12,258 bases of DNA from Pyrodictiaceae archaeon. Lineage in GTDB: Archaea; Thermoproteota; Thermoprotei_A; Sulfolobales; Pyrodictiaceae. The stretch spans positions 1 to 12,258 of the forward strand of contig JALVKZ010000141.1 of the NCBI GenBank assembly GCA_027033675.1, read 5' to 3'. Both the position numbers and the translations under genes were made by a program. The notes beneath the pieces are model-generated. The model did no database searches, had not been told where the DNA came from, and saw only the letters and a program-made list of their open reading frames with translations. This document shows, piece by piece, positions 5,007 to 12,258 of the stretch. Numbering within the stretch: the first letter of the stretch is position 1; each line of letters starts with the position of its first letter.

Positions 5007-6419
5007 TTATCTCTGTGCACCGAGCTCGCTTGGCACGGTTTTTCTAGGCGCTAGCCCAAATACCGCTTTCTCCCATAGCTCCTTTATGCTACGGGCACCT
5101 GCGTATCCTAGCCCTGCTTTGAGCCCCTCGATGAACTCTGATAGCACCTTGCTTACGGGGCCCTTATAGGGTATGAGCCCCTCAACGCCCTCGGCTACTC
5201 GTTTTACGAGCCTAGTGTACCTGTCGGCAGCGAACCTCTTGGCCATGGCTCCTCGGCTCGCCATGCCGCGGTAGGGCTTGTAGAGGGCTTCTCCTAGGGC
5301 TATTAGTGGTGCTGCTGCTTCCTCTGTGCCTGCTAGGCCGTAGCCAAGCATCACGCTACTAGCCCCAGCTGCTAGCGCCTTTACGGCGTCGCCACTGCTA
5401 TGTATACCTCCATCAGCTATTATTGGTATGTTGCCCGCACCTTGGGCTTCTAGAGCGTCTCTAACCGAGGCTACTGCCCAGAGTGTAGGGGCATAGACTC
5501 CTCCAACCTCGGCTGTTGTGCATATAGAGCCGCCTGCTATCCCTACTCGGAACCCATTCACCTGCTCAATCATTGCTAGGGCATCCACAGCTGCCTGGTA
5601 CGTACCTATGTTGCCTGCTACGAAGTCGCTGCTGATATGCTTAACCAGCTCCCTTGCAGCGCGGAGCACGTTCACGTTGTGGAAATGTGCGACATCGCTT
5701 ACCAATGCGTCAACATACTTGTCTAGTTTCTCTGCACGCTCCCGGTCAAAGGGAGAGATAGCTGCAGCTACTCTTAGCCTACCCTCCTCGTCCAGCAGGG
5801 GAGTCGTCTCAGCAAGAGCATCGTTGAGGAGGAGGGAGCCTAGGAAGTGCCCATCCCTACCAGTTATCGCCACAGAGTCGGTCTCGCCCCTGATTATCGC
5901 CCTCCTAGCCTCCTGGATACTGCTAACCCCGTAAACCTTGCCGCTAACCAGGGCCTTAGCGACGGGCTCAAAACCTGTCCCACAAACCTCTACGAGCCTA
6001 CCATAATCCACGTAGCCCTTGACAATGCCCTGCTCGACGACGGGGAGCCGGCGTACACCGAGGCCTCGGAGAACTTCAAGGCCATAGGCACAGTTATCGC
6101 TTAGTCGCAGAAAGGCCTGGCGAAGCCTAATAGGCGGATGCTCCTTTACTCGCTTAACTTGCTCAACTTGTTCCTCAATATCCATGTTCCGATGAATAAC
6201 ACCTATACCCCCGTGAAGCGCTAGTGCAGCAGCCATCTCGTACTCGGTAACAGTATCCATCGGCGACGATACTATCGGCACCAATAGCTCAACGTTCGTG
6301 CTCAGCCTAGTTCTTAGATCAACCTGGCTCGGCTCAACCTCAGCTCTACCAGGGACAAGATACACCGTATCAAAGGTGTAGAGCTGCTCCGCCCTAGCAA
6401 GCTTCTCCCTAAACTTCAT
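5007..6419 (-). CDS. guaB: IMP dehydrogenase with CBS pair (divergent crenarchaeal type)
   Basis: The enzyme oxidises IMP to XMP with NAD+, the committed step to GMP. From the preferred ATG (6419-6417) it is 470 residues, the normal length. Visible are VSSPMDTVTE (51-59), two CBS units (about 95-205) inserted in the TIM barrel, the VAGN loop (267-270), GGSICTT with catalytic C300, IADGGI (334-339), the mobile-flap ADRY dyad (398-401) and GVEGLIPYKGPV (411-422). Several loops deviate from usual IMPDH: GIAGGSICTTAEV for GxGPGSICTTR, SDVAHFHN for the DTAHGHS-like motif, and GMASRGAM for GMGSLGAM. The frame could also open at TTG 6452, adding 11 residues. ATG 6419 is favoured because a TATA-like CATAAA (6476-6471) places transcription start near 6448 and a G-rich stretch sits just before it. 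GMP reductase of the GuaB1 type is an alternative, but the RY dyad argues for IMPDH. Confidence 0.88.
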   Translation of the reverse strand: MKFREKLARAEQLYTFDTVYLVPGRAEVEPSQVDLRTRLSTNVELLVPIVSSPMDTVTEYEMAAALALHGGIGVIHRNMDIEEQVEQVKRVKEHPPIRLRQAFLRLSDNCAYGLEVLRGLGVRRLPVVEQGIVKGYVDYGRLVEVCGTGFEPVAKALVSGKVYGVSSIQEARRAIIRGETDSVAITGRDGHFLGSLLLNDALAETTPLLDEEGRLRVAAAISPFDRERAEKLDKYVDALVSDVAHFHNVNVLRAARELVKHISSDFVAGNIGTYQAAVDALAMIEQVNGFRVGIAGGSICTTAEVGGVYAPTLWAVASVRDALEAQGAGNIPIIADGGIHSSGDAVKALAAGASSVMLGYGLAGTEEAAAPLIALGEALYKPYRGMASRGAMAKRFAADRYTRLVKRVAEGVEGLIPYKGPVSKVLSEFIEGLKAGLGYAGARSIKELWEKAVFGLAPRKTVPSELGAQR

Positions 6420-6470
6420 CCACAACGCCCCAACCAATACTCTGCTTACCAAGAGGACAAGAAGGAGGGG

Positions 6471-6476
6471 TTTATG
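6471..6476 (-). promoter_or_regulatory. Candidate TATA element for guaB
   Basis: The minus strand reads CATAAA followed by a C-rich run. It is 52-57 bases ahead of ATG 6419, predicting transcription start near 6448 and a leader of about 28 nt that ends with TTGGGGCGTTGTGG. A second AT-rich stretch (minus-strand AATAAAAT, about 6488-6496) is an alternative. On the other strand, AATATTTA at 6523-6530 is the best TATA candidate for the divergent gene at 6593. Confidence 0.35.
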
Positions 6477-6592
6477 ATGCTTCTCCGATTTTATTACTTG
6501 CTGAACAATCCATGTTTACCACAATATTTAGCTACTTACGCGACGAAACATCGTGGAATGTGGATAAGCAGTCTTAGCCGAGGACACTAGAA

Positions 6593-7867
6593 ATGAGCAA
6601 AACTAAGAAACTCTTATCATCAATAATCATAGTCACAGTCGCTACAATAATCCTAATTATGGCGATTAATGCGCGACATAGTAGCTTGGCACTAAAAACA
6701 CTTAACCAAAACACTACACTGAGGCACGTAAATATTATCTACGTAGCATCAAGCTCAAACGACAAGCTAGCCAAGCTACCTAGTATCAGGGCCTCTATAC
6801 AGCTACGACCAGGTGCAGAGGAGCGCATACTTATGGCGCTAAATAGGCTAGGCCATAACGTCCTTGTACTAATTGATGCTCGAAACATTACTAGTGCAGT
6901 TAATACAGCCAGACATACTTTCATCGCCGTGGCTGGGAAGAGGATGCCAGTAGTATTGGTGGGTACACTTGCTAATATTAAAGAAATAATCGATGATTAT
7001 GCTGGGGTCTATCCGCTACCACTATATATTGTGGCAAGAGGTACCTCTAAGCCAAATTATAATGAAGTGAAGCTAGTTGTCCTTTCCTATGTGCCTCCGA
7101 ATAACCAGAGGGCGTGGAATGTGTTCATACTAGGCATTGCGAGTAGTGAGGATGAGCTATTATATGTATTGTATAGTGTCGTGAATAATACTCTGCAATA
7201 CTTGAGAGGGAGCATTAATCGGGCCAAGCTATGGAATCGTTTATACTTACCGGGCACCAATATTTTGGCAAAAATAGATATTGGCTATAGCTGCGTCCCC
7301 TATGGATCGCTAAATATCAAGGATGTCCTATACAAGATAGGTAGTAATGATAAGAAGTATCTCTGGCTAATTTACCGCTTCATAGACATGGTTGTACCGG
7401 GTGAAAGGCGGTGGCAAAGTGGCTGGCTCAATAGAGTATTTATACAAGAGCTAGGGGTTAAGCGCTATGACTTGAGCGGCTTTCTATCATACTATGCACC
7501 CTCTACGCTACTCGATAAAAGTACAAGTATTGCAAAGATAGTGTTTGCGTCACCAACTAATAGTACCAGTCCAGGATATAACTGGAGCTATGTGAAGCAA
7601 GGCATAACTATAATCGATGAATCTGATTACGGCATTGGAGTAGCTAAGTGGAGGAACACGGTGAGCGTGCACCTGGCTGGCTTTAAACCTATTCAATTAG
7701 AGCCGGGTGCGCTAGTAAGGTATCCTAGGAGCGGAGAGCATGTTCTTGTAGCAAAGTATCTAGCTAAGTGGGCTAAGCGGGATTGCAAACTGCTCGGGCA
7801 CATATGTGATTGGAAACTCAGTGACTACTGTGGCCTCGTTGTTGTATGGGTTATTAAAAGCCCTTAG
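6593..7867 (+). CDS. Orphan membrane-anchored, probably surface-exposed glycoprotein (424 aa)
   Basis: I do not recognise this family. The N-terminus MSKTKK plus the hydrophobic stretch LLSSIIIVTVATIILIMAI (residues about 7-25) is a signal peptide or a type II membrane anchor; no second strong span follows. The remaining roughly 400 residues would lie outside the cell. They contain five N-glycosylation sequons: NTT, NIT, NNT, NST and NWS. The ectodomain has an alpha/beta-looking first half (strand-like VLVLIDA, FIAVAG, PVVLVGT, PLYIVARG, KLVVLSYV) and a Trp/Tyr-rich second half. A C-terminal cysteine group (C at DCKLLGHICDWKLSDYC) could form disulfides. Base composition is visibly more A+T-rich than the flanking genes, with many ATA, AAT and TTA codons, suggesting different origin or constraint. 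ATG 6593 is preceded by GAGGACACTAGAA, a weak binding site. The stop is only 6 bp from the convergent TIP49 gene. Confidence 0.82.
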   Translation: MSKTKKLLSSIIIVTVATIILIMAINARHSSLALKTLNQNTTLRHVNIIYVASSSNDKLAKLPSIRASIQLRPGAEERILMALNRLGHNVLVLIDARNITSAVNTARHTFIAVAGKRMPVVLVGTLANIKEIIDDYAGVYPLPLYIVARGTSKPNYNEVKLVVLSYVPPNNQRAWNVFILGIASSEDELLYVLYSVVNNTLQYLRGSINRAKLWNRLYLPGTNILAKIDIGYSCVPYGSLNIKDVLYKIGSNDKKYLWLIYRFIDMVVPGERRWQSGWLNRVFIQELGVKRYDLSGFLSYYAPSTLLDKSTSIAKIVFASPTNSTSPGYNWSYVKQGITIIDESDYGIGVAKWRNTVSVHLAGFKPIQLEPGALVRYPRSGEHVLVAKYLAKWAKRDCKLLGHICDWKLSDYCGLVVVWVIKSP

Positions 7868-7873
7868 GCTTAG

Positions 7874-9235
7874 TTACTTTAGGAACTTTTCTTCGTACTC
7901 TTGTACGTACTTTATGCTCTCCTTTATGTCTACGAAGTATGTCGCTGCTTTCCTTACGTCCTCTGCTGTTACTTTTGTTCTTCCTTCCCTCTCTGCTAGT
8001 ATCCTGGCTGGCTCCATGAGCTGAACCGCATATCTTAGGCTTCTCTCGGTGCCTATCTTTGTTAGCTCCTCTAGTGCCTCCTCGCTTAGCGGGATGTCTT
8101 CCTCATCTGCTCTTATGCGCAGTATCTCCTTGATCTCGTCGGCGTTGTACGGTCTCGTCCTTATTATTAGTAGGCGGTCTAGGAGGTCTAGCGGTATTCC
8201 GTGCGGCGACTCTATGTCTGTTCCACGTATCTTTGTTACACCCCTATTGGTAGCAAGTATCAGTATAGGACTCATGTCGCTCTCCATGGCCCTGCTTAGG
8301 AAGCTAAAGGCCTCTATATCAAGCATGTGAGCATCATCTATGAATAGTACTCCAGGCATTAGCTCTGCCTTACCGCTCTCTATTAGCTTCTTTACCTCCT
8401 CATCTACTCGCTGCCTTACCTCGCTCGGAATCTCCCTGCTCATAGGTACCCCTAGTAGTGTTGCAAACGCTACTCTCTGGGCCGCGAGGCTGAGGTCGAG
8501 GTCATGTAGGGTAAGCGTATATACTATTTCTTTCTCCTTCTTAACTGCACCGCTCGGTTCCTCTACACACCGGTAAGCCGTCACATCGTATCGCTTCTCC
8601 TTGCACACTCTCCCGGTCTTGTGAACCTCCCCTGTCTCCGCATCAATCCATATTACGTCTCCTTTGCGGACACGGAGTTGTAGGAGCTGGGCTGCCACTT
8701 CCTCGCCTACGCGTAGGGTTAGGCTATCATCCTTTGTCTCAAGTGTTATCTCTGCTTCCCGTGGAACCCTCACGTAGGGGTTGTAGGGGTGCTTCACATA
8801 GGCTATTCTTATCTTTGATACAATGCCTTCGTAGACGAGGCGTTTCTCCTTGATGCGTACACCTATTGATTTCCTTATTGCTTGCATGAGTATCTCTGTC
8901 TTCTTCATCTCGCTGCTATAGATCTCCGCGCCGCTCATTGCTACGAATGGTGTGTCCTCTCCTAGCTCCTTGGCTATGCCGACTGCTATCGCTGTCTTAC
9001 CTGTCCCAGAGGGGCCTACGAGGAGTACGCCGCGGCCAGCCATCTTGCCCTCTCTTATCATTTGGACTACTATTCCCGCTGCTTCTCGTGCCTCTGTCTG
9101 CCCGACCATTCCATCTGCTATGAATTTGGCTCTGCCTTTCTCGTCTAGGCCTAGTCCACGTATATGGCTGTGAGCGCCTACGCGGCGTAGTTCCCTAACT
9201 GGTTTGACCTCCTTGATGGCCGCCACCTTCTTCAC
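7874..9235 (-). CDS. TIP49 / RuvB-like AAA+ ATPase (RuvBL1/2 archaeal homologue)
   Basis: This is a 453-residue AAA+ ATPase of the TIP49 (RuvBL, pontin/reptin) family. Eukaryotic members work in chromatin remodelling and snoRNP/PIKK assembly; the archaeal role is unsettled. It begins with the family N-terminus [20 protein letters not shown] (18-37). Walker A is GPSGTGKT (74-81). The inserted OB-fold domain II covers about 128-240. Walker B is [23 protein letters not shown] (297-319), sensor 1 is ATNRG (328-332), the arginine-finger region is DLLDRL (350-355), and sensor 2 is [17 protein letters not shown] (395-411). The usual Walker B Glu (DEVH in eukaryotes) is Asp301 here. The start is GTG 9235; GTG 9223, which GGTGA precedes at good spacing, is an alternative that would drop four residues. 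It follows the radical SAM gene by 49 bp on the same strand and is probably cotranscribed. Confidence 0.95.
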   Translation of the reverse strand: MKKVAAIKEVKPVRELRRVGAHSHIRGLGLDEKGRAKFIADGMVGQTEAREAAGIVVQMIREGKMAGRGVLLVGPSGTGKTAIAVGIAKELGEDTPFVAMSGAEIYSSEMKKTEILMQAIRKSIGVRIKEKRLVYEGIVSKIRIAYVKHPYNPYVRVPREAEITLETKDDSLTLRVGEEVAAQLLQLRVRKGDVIWIDAETGEVHKTGRVCKEKRYDVTAYRCVEEPSGAVKKEKEIVYTLTLHDLDLSLAAQRVAFATLLGVPMSREIPSEVRQRVDEEVKKLIESGKAELMPGVLFIDDAHMLDIEAFSFLSRAMESDMSPILILATNRGVTKIRGTDIESPHGIPLDLLDRLLIIRTRPYNADEIKEILRIRADEEDIPLSEEALEELTKIGTERSLRYAVQLMEPARILAEREGRTKVTAEDVRKAATYFVDIKESIKYVQEYEEKFLK

Positions 9236-9284
9236 CGAGAGACATGGAGGAGCTGCTTCTACAAAAACTTTTCATTAGAATCCA

Positions 9285-10244
9285 TTACTTGTTGGCTCTG
9301 CTCCTAACAGGTCTCCTAACCAGGAAAACCTCCCCCTGGAACACAGCCTCCTCAACACCGTATTCCTCACGTAGCACTCTGAAAGCCTCCTCAACGTCTA
9401 GGCCCTTTTCCTCAAAGAGCTTAGCTACGTAGCTCTTGCGGAGAGGATGAACAGCCACAGTAGCAGCCACGAAGCGAACTGGGTCCTCACTAGGCGGCGG
9501 GGGAGGCGGCTCTGGTCTGCCCAGTATCTCGGCGTCGACACCCCTGCTCCGGAGTATGTTGTACAGCGCTACCAAGGAAACTGCACTCGCTGGCTTAACC
9601 CATGGCTCTGCCGGCGGCCTAACGGGTACCATTATGTATGCCTTAGCTGGCCTCACCTCGGCAATTAGCCTAGCCGTTTCCTCGAGGACATTGGGGCTGT
9701 CATTTACTCCCCTAACGAGCATCGTCTCGGTTATCAACCGGCCCCTGTACTCGTCCCGGAAGAGAAGGATTCCCTCAACTACCTTGTCGAAGCGGAGCGC
9801 TGGATGAGGCCTATCTATTCTCCTCCACGTCTCCTGGTCGCCCGCATCAACCTTAACAGAGACCACGTCGGCTATGCTAAGGTCCTCGCGGGCATCCCTA
9901 ATCCATAGGAGAGAGGCATTACTCAGTACGGCTACGCGTACACCTAGCCTGCTCTTCAACAGCTCTATGTCCTTGCCGAGCATGGTATCCAGGGTTGGTT
10001 CTCCATCAGGCACGAAACTAACGTAGTCCACTCTATCTGTTTCAGCCAGTTTGGCTTCAACGGCAGCTACTACTTCTCCTGGGTCGCTGAAGGGCTTTCG
10101 GTCAATGGTTAGCTTAATCGTTCTGCCGAGCTGGCAGTAGATACAAGTGTAGCTACAATACTTGTACGGTATATTGTTGACGCCGAGCGATAAGCCGAGA
10201 CGCCTAGAATAGACTGGGCCGAAGACAAGATCCTCCCTAGCCAA
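9285..10244 (-). CDS. Radical SAM protein (COG0731-like), substrate unknown
   Basis: This 319-residue protein opens with FGPVYSRRLGLSLGVNNIP and the cluster motif C30-X3-C34-X2-C37 in YKYCSYTCIYCQLG, which binds the [4Fe-4S] cluster that cleaves S-adenosylmethionine. DGEPTL (80-85), VLSNASLL (106-113), VKVDAG (130-135) and ETMLVRGVND (173-182) are the typical barrel strands of this subfamily. It is related to, but simpler than, the wyosine-synthesis enzyme TYW1; I cannot name its substrate. A run of six prolines (246-251) links the barrel to a C-terminal helical region (about 258-319) that looks like a small winged-helix or substrate-binding add-on. The start is TTG 10244, well supported by the GAGGAGGAG ribosome binding site ending six bases upstream. 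It heads a probable two-gene transcript with the TIP49 ATPase. Confidence 0.9.
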   Translation of the reverse strand: MAREDLVFGPVYSRRLGLSLGVNNIPYKYCSYTCIYCQLGRTIKLTIDRKPFSDPGEVVAAVEAKLAETDRVDYVSFVPDGEPTLDTMLGKDIELLKSRLGVRVAVLSNASLLWIRDAREDLSIADVVSVKVDAGDQETWRRIDRPHPALRFDKVVEGILLFRDEYRGRLITETMLVRGVNDSPNVLEETARLIAEVRPAKAYIMVPVRPPAEPWVKPASAVSLVALYNILRSRGVDAEILGRPEPPPPPPSEDPVRFVAATVAVHPLRKSYVAKLFEEKGLDVEEAFRVLREEYGVEEAVFQGEVFLVRRPVRSRANK

Positions 10245-10315
10245 CTATTGCTCCTCCTCGCTTAAGTGGGGAGGGGCTCGGGTCGGCGAAGCTATCGTCA
10301 TCGATTCCTGGGTCT

Positions 10316-10333
10316 CGGTCACTGGCGGTCACT
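10316..10333. repeat. Tandem 8-bp direct repeat (CGGTCACT x2) at the radical SAM promoter
   Basis: CGGTCACT occurs at 10316-10323 and again at 10326-10333, one helical turn (10 bp) apart. It lies between the TATA-like element near 10348 and the transcription start that element predicts (about 10322-10325, minus strand). That is the position of an archaeal repressor site. No regulator is known from the sequence. Confidence 0.4.
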
Positions 10334-10342
10334 TCACAGCCC

Positions 10343-10354
10343 AAATAAATAAGG
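10343..10354 (-). promoter_or_regulatory. TATA element for the radical SAM - TIP49 pair
   Basis: The minus strand reads CCTTATTTATTT, the strongest AT-rich element in the 161-bp gap between the helicase and the radical SAM gene. It predicts transcription start near 10324 and a leader of about 80 nt that is C+G-rich and ends in the GAGGAGGAG ribosome binding site. The rest of the gap holds no gene that I can see. Confidence 0.5.
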
Positions 10355-10405
10355 TGAAACAAGGCCTTCATAAACCTGTGTTACGAGAGGACCCGCGTCT
10401 CTTGC

Positions 10406-12258
10406 TTACCCGTTGCCTCCTAGGTAGCTAAGGATGTCGCCTCTCCTCCTAGGCTTACGGGGCTCCGCTCTGGCCTTCTCTATTACCTCTCTCGCTCTTT
10501 TCTCGCCAAGCCCTCTGAGCATTGCTGCTAGTTGCTCGGGTGAAAGTCCTGCTAACTGCTCTGGGCTCGTATAGCCATGCTCATAGAGAAGGCGTGCTCT
10601 TACCCTGCCTATGCCTGGTAGTTTTACGAGTTCTAGTAGCTCTCTCTTCACACCGTGCTTTATCATTTCTGATAAGTCTTGTAGAAAGCTTGCTGACGGG
10701 TTGTCGTCTAGTAGTGCTAGTTGCGATGCTGAGTAGGTTAGCCAGGCGCTTGTCTCAACGACTGCTCTGAGGTCTCCTGGATCGGCGCCGTACTTTGCTA
10801 GTATTGTGTCCTCAGATACCTCGTTGACCCAGTCTATGAGGGCATGCGCTGTATAGAGGGCCTTAGCGGCTATCGCTACGTCCATCTCAGTATAGTCCTG
10901 GGGGTATTCAAAGCCGAGCATGTTTAGTATGTCCTCGGTCTCTGCTTCTAGCTCTAGGTGTAAGCTCCTAGGCGGGCGTAGGTGGACTGCATCAGGGCTC
11001 CACAGTATCAGCGTTAGGAGTTCTGGGAGCATTGTCTCGGGGCTAGTTATTCTCCTTAAGCCTCTTATCATCCGGTAAGCTGTTAGCGGGTCTATGTATA
11101 GCTCCGTGACTCTTCTACCGATACGTGTTGCCCGGTAGATACCAGTAATTGGCTCCTCTACGAAGCCGTAGTCCTCTAGCTGCAACAGTACACGCACAAC
11201 AGTGTGACGCGGGTTACCAAACTGTTTAGCATAGAGGGTTTCCTCGAAGACCCCTATTATCTCCTCTTCACCGGCTTCTTCCAGTCCCGCAATTACTGCT
11301 AAGAGCTGGGAGCGTAGAGAAGCCTCTGATGCCAGCTTGGACTCTATGGGCTCTGGTGCGCCACGGACATACTTGAATAGGAAGCTCCATGCCTGCTCCG
11401 AGCTACGAGCAACAATGACTGCCTCTCCACGTTCATCTAGGCCTGGTCTACCCGCTCTACCAGCTAGCTGCTTGTACTCCATAACTGTTATTGGCTTAGA
11501 GCCTCCCCCACCATAGCGGTAGAGGCTATCAACGACGACTCTGCGAGCAGGTAGGTTAACGCCCGCGGCCAGTGTCGGGGTAGCGAATATCACCTTTATC
11601 GCGCGTGACCGGAAAGCTCTCTCCACAACGTCTCTCTGATAACTAGCTAGCCCCGCGTGGTGTATCCCTAGCCCGTTTTGCAGCAGTTCCGCTAGTTTCG
11701 TGTTTAGCTCCAAGTGTTCGCTACGAGAACGCAGCTCCTCCACATACTCCTCCACGTTGCTAGGAGCCATGAGTCTTCTGGCGCGATTATCGCGCCTTAG
11801 GTAGGCTAGTAGCTTCTCCGCGAGCTCTAGCGTTTTCCGCCTAGACTGCGTAAATACTATCGCCTGGCCTCCCCGAGAAACAGCATCCAAGGCAGCATCT
11901 ATGCTCGGATTCCGGGACAGCTTCTCCACACGCTGCTCCTCGCCATCCCCCCAGTAGATAGTCGTGCCGTGAAGAACCCCCTCTCGTAGCGGGACTGGCC
12001 TCCATTCACTCCTAACGAGGCGTGCTCCAAGCCACACCGCTATCTCTTCCGCATTGACTATGGTGGCGCTGAGAGCCACTACCTGTATCTCCTTGTTAAG
12101 CCTCATCATCCTAGCTATAACTGTCTCGAGGACAGGGCCACGCTTAGCATCCCCGACGTAGTGAATCTCGTCAACGACGAGCAAACACACGCGCCGAAGC
12201 CATGGAGCCCCATGCCTTATCAACGAGTCAAGCTTCTCGTAAGTGACCATGACGACAT
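10406..12258 (-). CDS. Hel308-type superfamily 2 DNA helicase, N-terminus beyond the window
   Basis: This ATP-dependent 3'-5' helicase of the Ski2/Hel308 group is thought to act at stalled replication forks. The frame runs off the right edge; at least 616 residues are present and the nucleotide-binding Walker A/Q-motif part (roughly 130-150 residues) is missing. Counting from the first ATG at 12250, visible are motif II DEIH (27-30), motif III SAT (61-63), motif IV VFTQSRRKT (132-140), GIHHAGL (195-201), motif V ATPTLAAGVNLPAR (223-236) and motif VI QLAGRAGRPG (261-270). Next come the winged-helix and ratchet-helix region (about 290-530) and the helix-hairpin-helix domain LPGIGRVRARLLYEHGY (about 554-570). 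The tail RRRGDILSYLGGNG is basic and could contact partner proteins. The internal ATG 12250 is not the real start, because VVMVTYEK continues the family sequence upstream. Confidence 0.93.
   Translation of the reverse strand, partial: VVMVTYEKLDSLIRHGAPWLRRVCLLVVDEIHYVGDAKRGPVLETVIARMMRLNKEIQVVALSATIVNAEEIAVWLGARLVRSEWRPVPLREGVLHGTTIYWGDGEEQRVEKLSRNPSIDAALDAVSRGGQAIVFTQSRRKTLELAEKLLAYLRRDNRARRLMAPSNVEEYVEELRSRSEHLELNTKLAELLQNGLGIHHAGLASYQRDVVERAFRSRAIKVIFATPTLAAGVNLPARRVVVDSLYRYGGGGSKPITVMEYKQLAGRAGRPGLDERGEAVIVARSSEQAWSFLFKYVRGAPEPIESKLASEASLRSQLLAVIAGLEEAGEEEIIGVFEETLYAKQFGNPRHTVVRVLLQLEDYGFVEEPITGIYRATRIGRRVTELYIDPLTAYRMIRGLRRITSPETMLPELLTLILWSPDAVHLRPPRSLHLELEAETEDILNMLGFEYPQDYTEMDVAIAAKALYTAHALIDWVNEVSEDTILAKYGADPGDLRAVVETSAWLTYSASQLALLDDNPSASFLQDLSEMIKHGVKRELLELVKLPGIGRVRARLLYEHGYTSPEQLAGLSPEQLAAMLRGLGEKRAREVIEKARAEPRKPRRRGDILSYLGGNG

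Noticed and set aside
4981..6104. Plus-strand frames opposite guaB
   Set aside because: They are shadows of a conserved dehydrogenase, with Ser/Leu-rich, domain-free translations.
10285..10310. Possible box C/D guide RNA (C-box-like GATGACGA on the minus strand) upstream of the radical SAM gene
   Set aside because: The C-box has a mismatch and no CTGA D-box or internal C'/D' pair lies at a suitable distance.
1..12258. CRISPR arrays, transposases, tRNA or rRNA genes
   Set aside because: No regularly spaced repeats, no transposase-like frames with terminal inverted repeats, and no tRNA T-loop/anticodon pattern were found by eye. A short tRNA with introns could still escape this check.

Overview
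The window looks like a piece of a hyperthermophilic crenarchaeal chromosome, most plausibly Desulfurococcales of the Pyrodictiaceae type (Hyperthermus/Pyrolobus/Pyrodictium). This is inferred, not searched. The grounds are an archaeal P1/L12-type ribosomal stalk protein, a TIP49 (RuvB-like) ATPase, a Hel308-type helicase, heavy use of AGG/AGA and ATA codons at moderate G+C, frequent GTG/TTG starts, archaeal TATA elements about 25 nt ahead of starts, and short, overlapping gene spacing. I see no rRNA, tRNA, CRISPR array or insertion sequence.

Layout. Positions 1-611 (+) hold the C-terminal part of an NSUN-type RNA m5C methyltransferase, which overlaps tail to tail by 11 bp with a small FeoA-domain gene (601-858, -). 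Upstream of feoA on the same strand is a thymidylate kinase reading frame (969-1604, -). It is easy to miss because it has no ATG, GTG or TTG in the first part of its frame. An AT-rich element near 1720 separates it from the divergent pair flavoprotein (1737/1758-2492, +) and type-2 asparaginase / isoaspartyl peptidase (about 2480-3445, +), which overlap and are probably translationally coupled. The ribosomal stalk gene rpl12 (3513-3845, +) follows, without its usual L10/L1 partners, and ends at a T-rich terminator.

The middle holds two minus-strand genes, an orphan 276-277 aa soluble protein with a leaderless-type promoter (3973-4806) and a CBS-containing IMP dehydrogenase (5007-6419). A divergent intergenic region then leads to an A+T-rich, probably surface-exposed orphan protein with an N-terminal membrane anchor and five N-glycosylation sequons (6593-7867, +).

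The right third is a minus-strand block: Hel308-type helicase (10406 to beyond 12258), radical SAM protein (9285-10244) and TIP49 ATPase (7874-9235). The last two are 49 bp apart and probably share a promoter near 10348, which carries a tandem 8-bp direct repeat.

The window is mostly nucleotide metabolism (tmk, guaB), RNA/protein maintenance (NSUN, asparaginase, L12) and genome maintenance (Hel308, TIP49), with two orphan genes. I do not see a convincing new defence or mobile system. The best leads are the tmk frame with no start codon and a replaced Walker A lysine, the Glu-to-Asp change in the TIP49 Walker B box, the two orphan genes, and the operator-like repeat upstream of the radical SAM gene.
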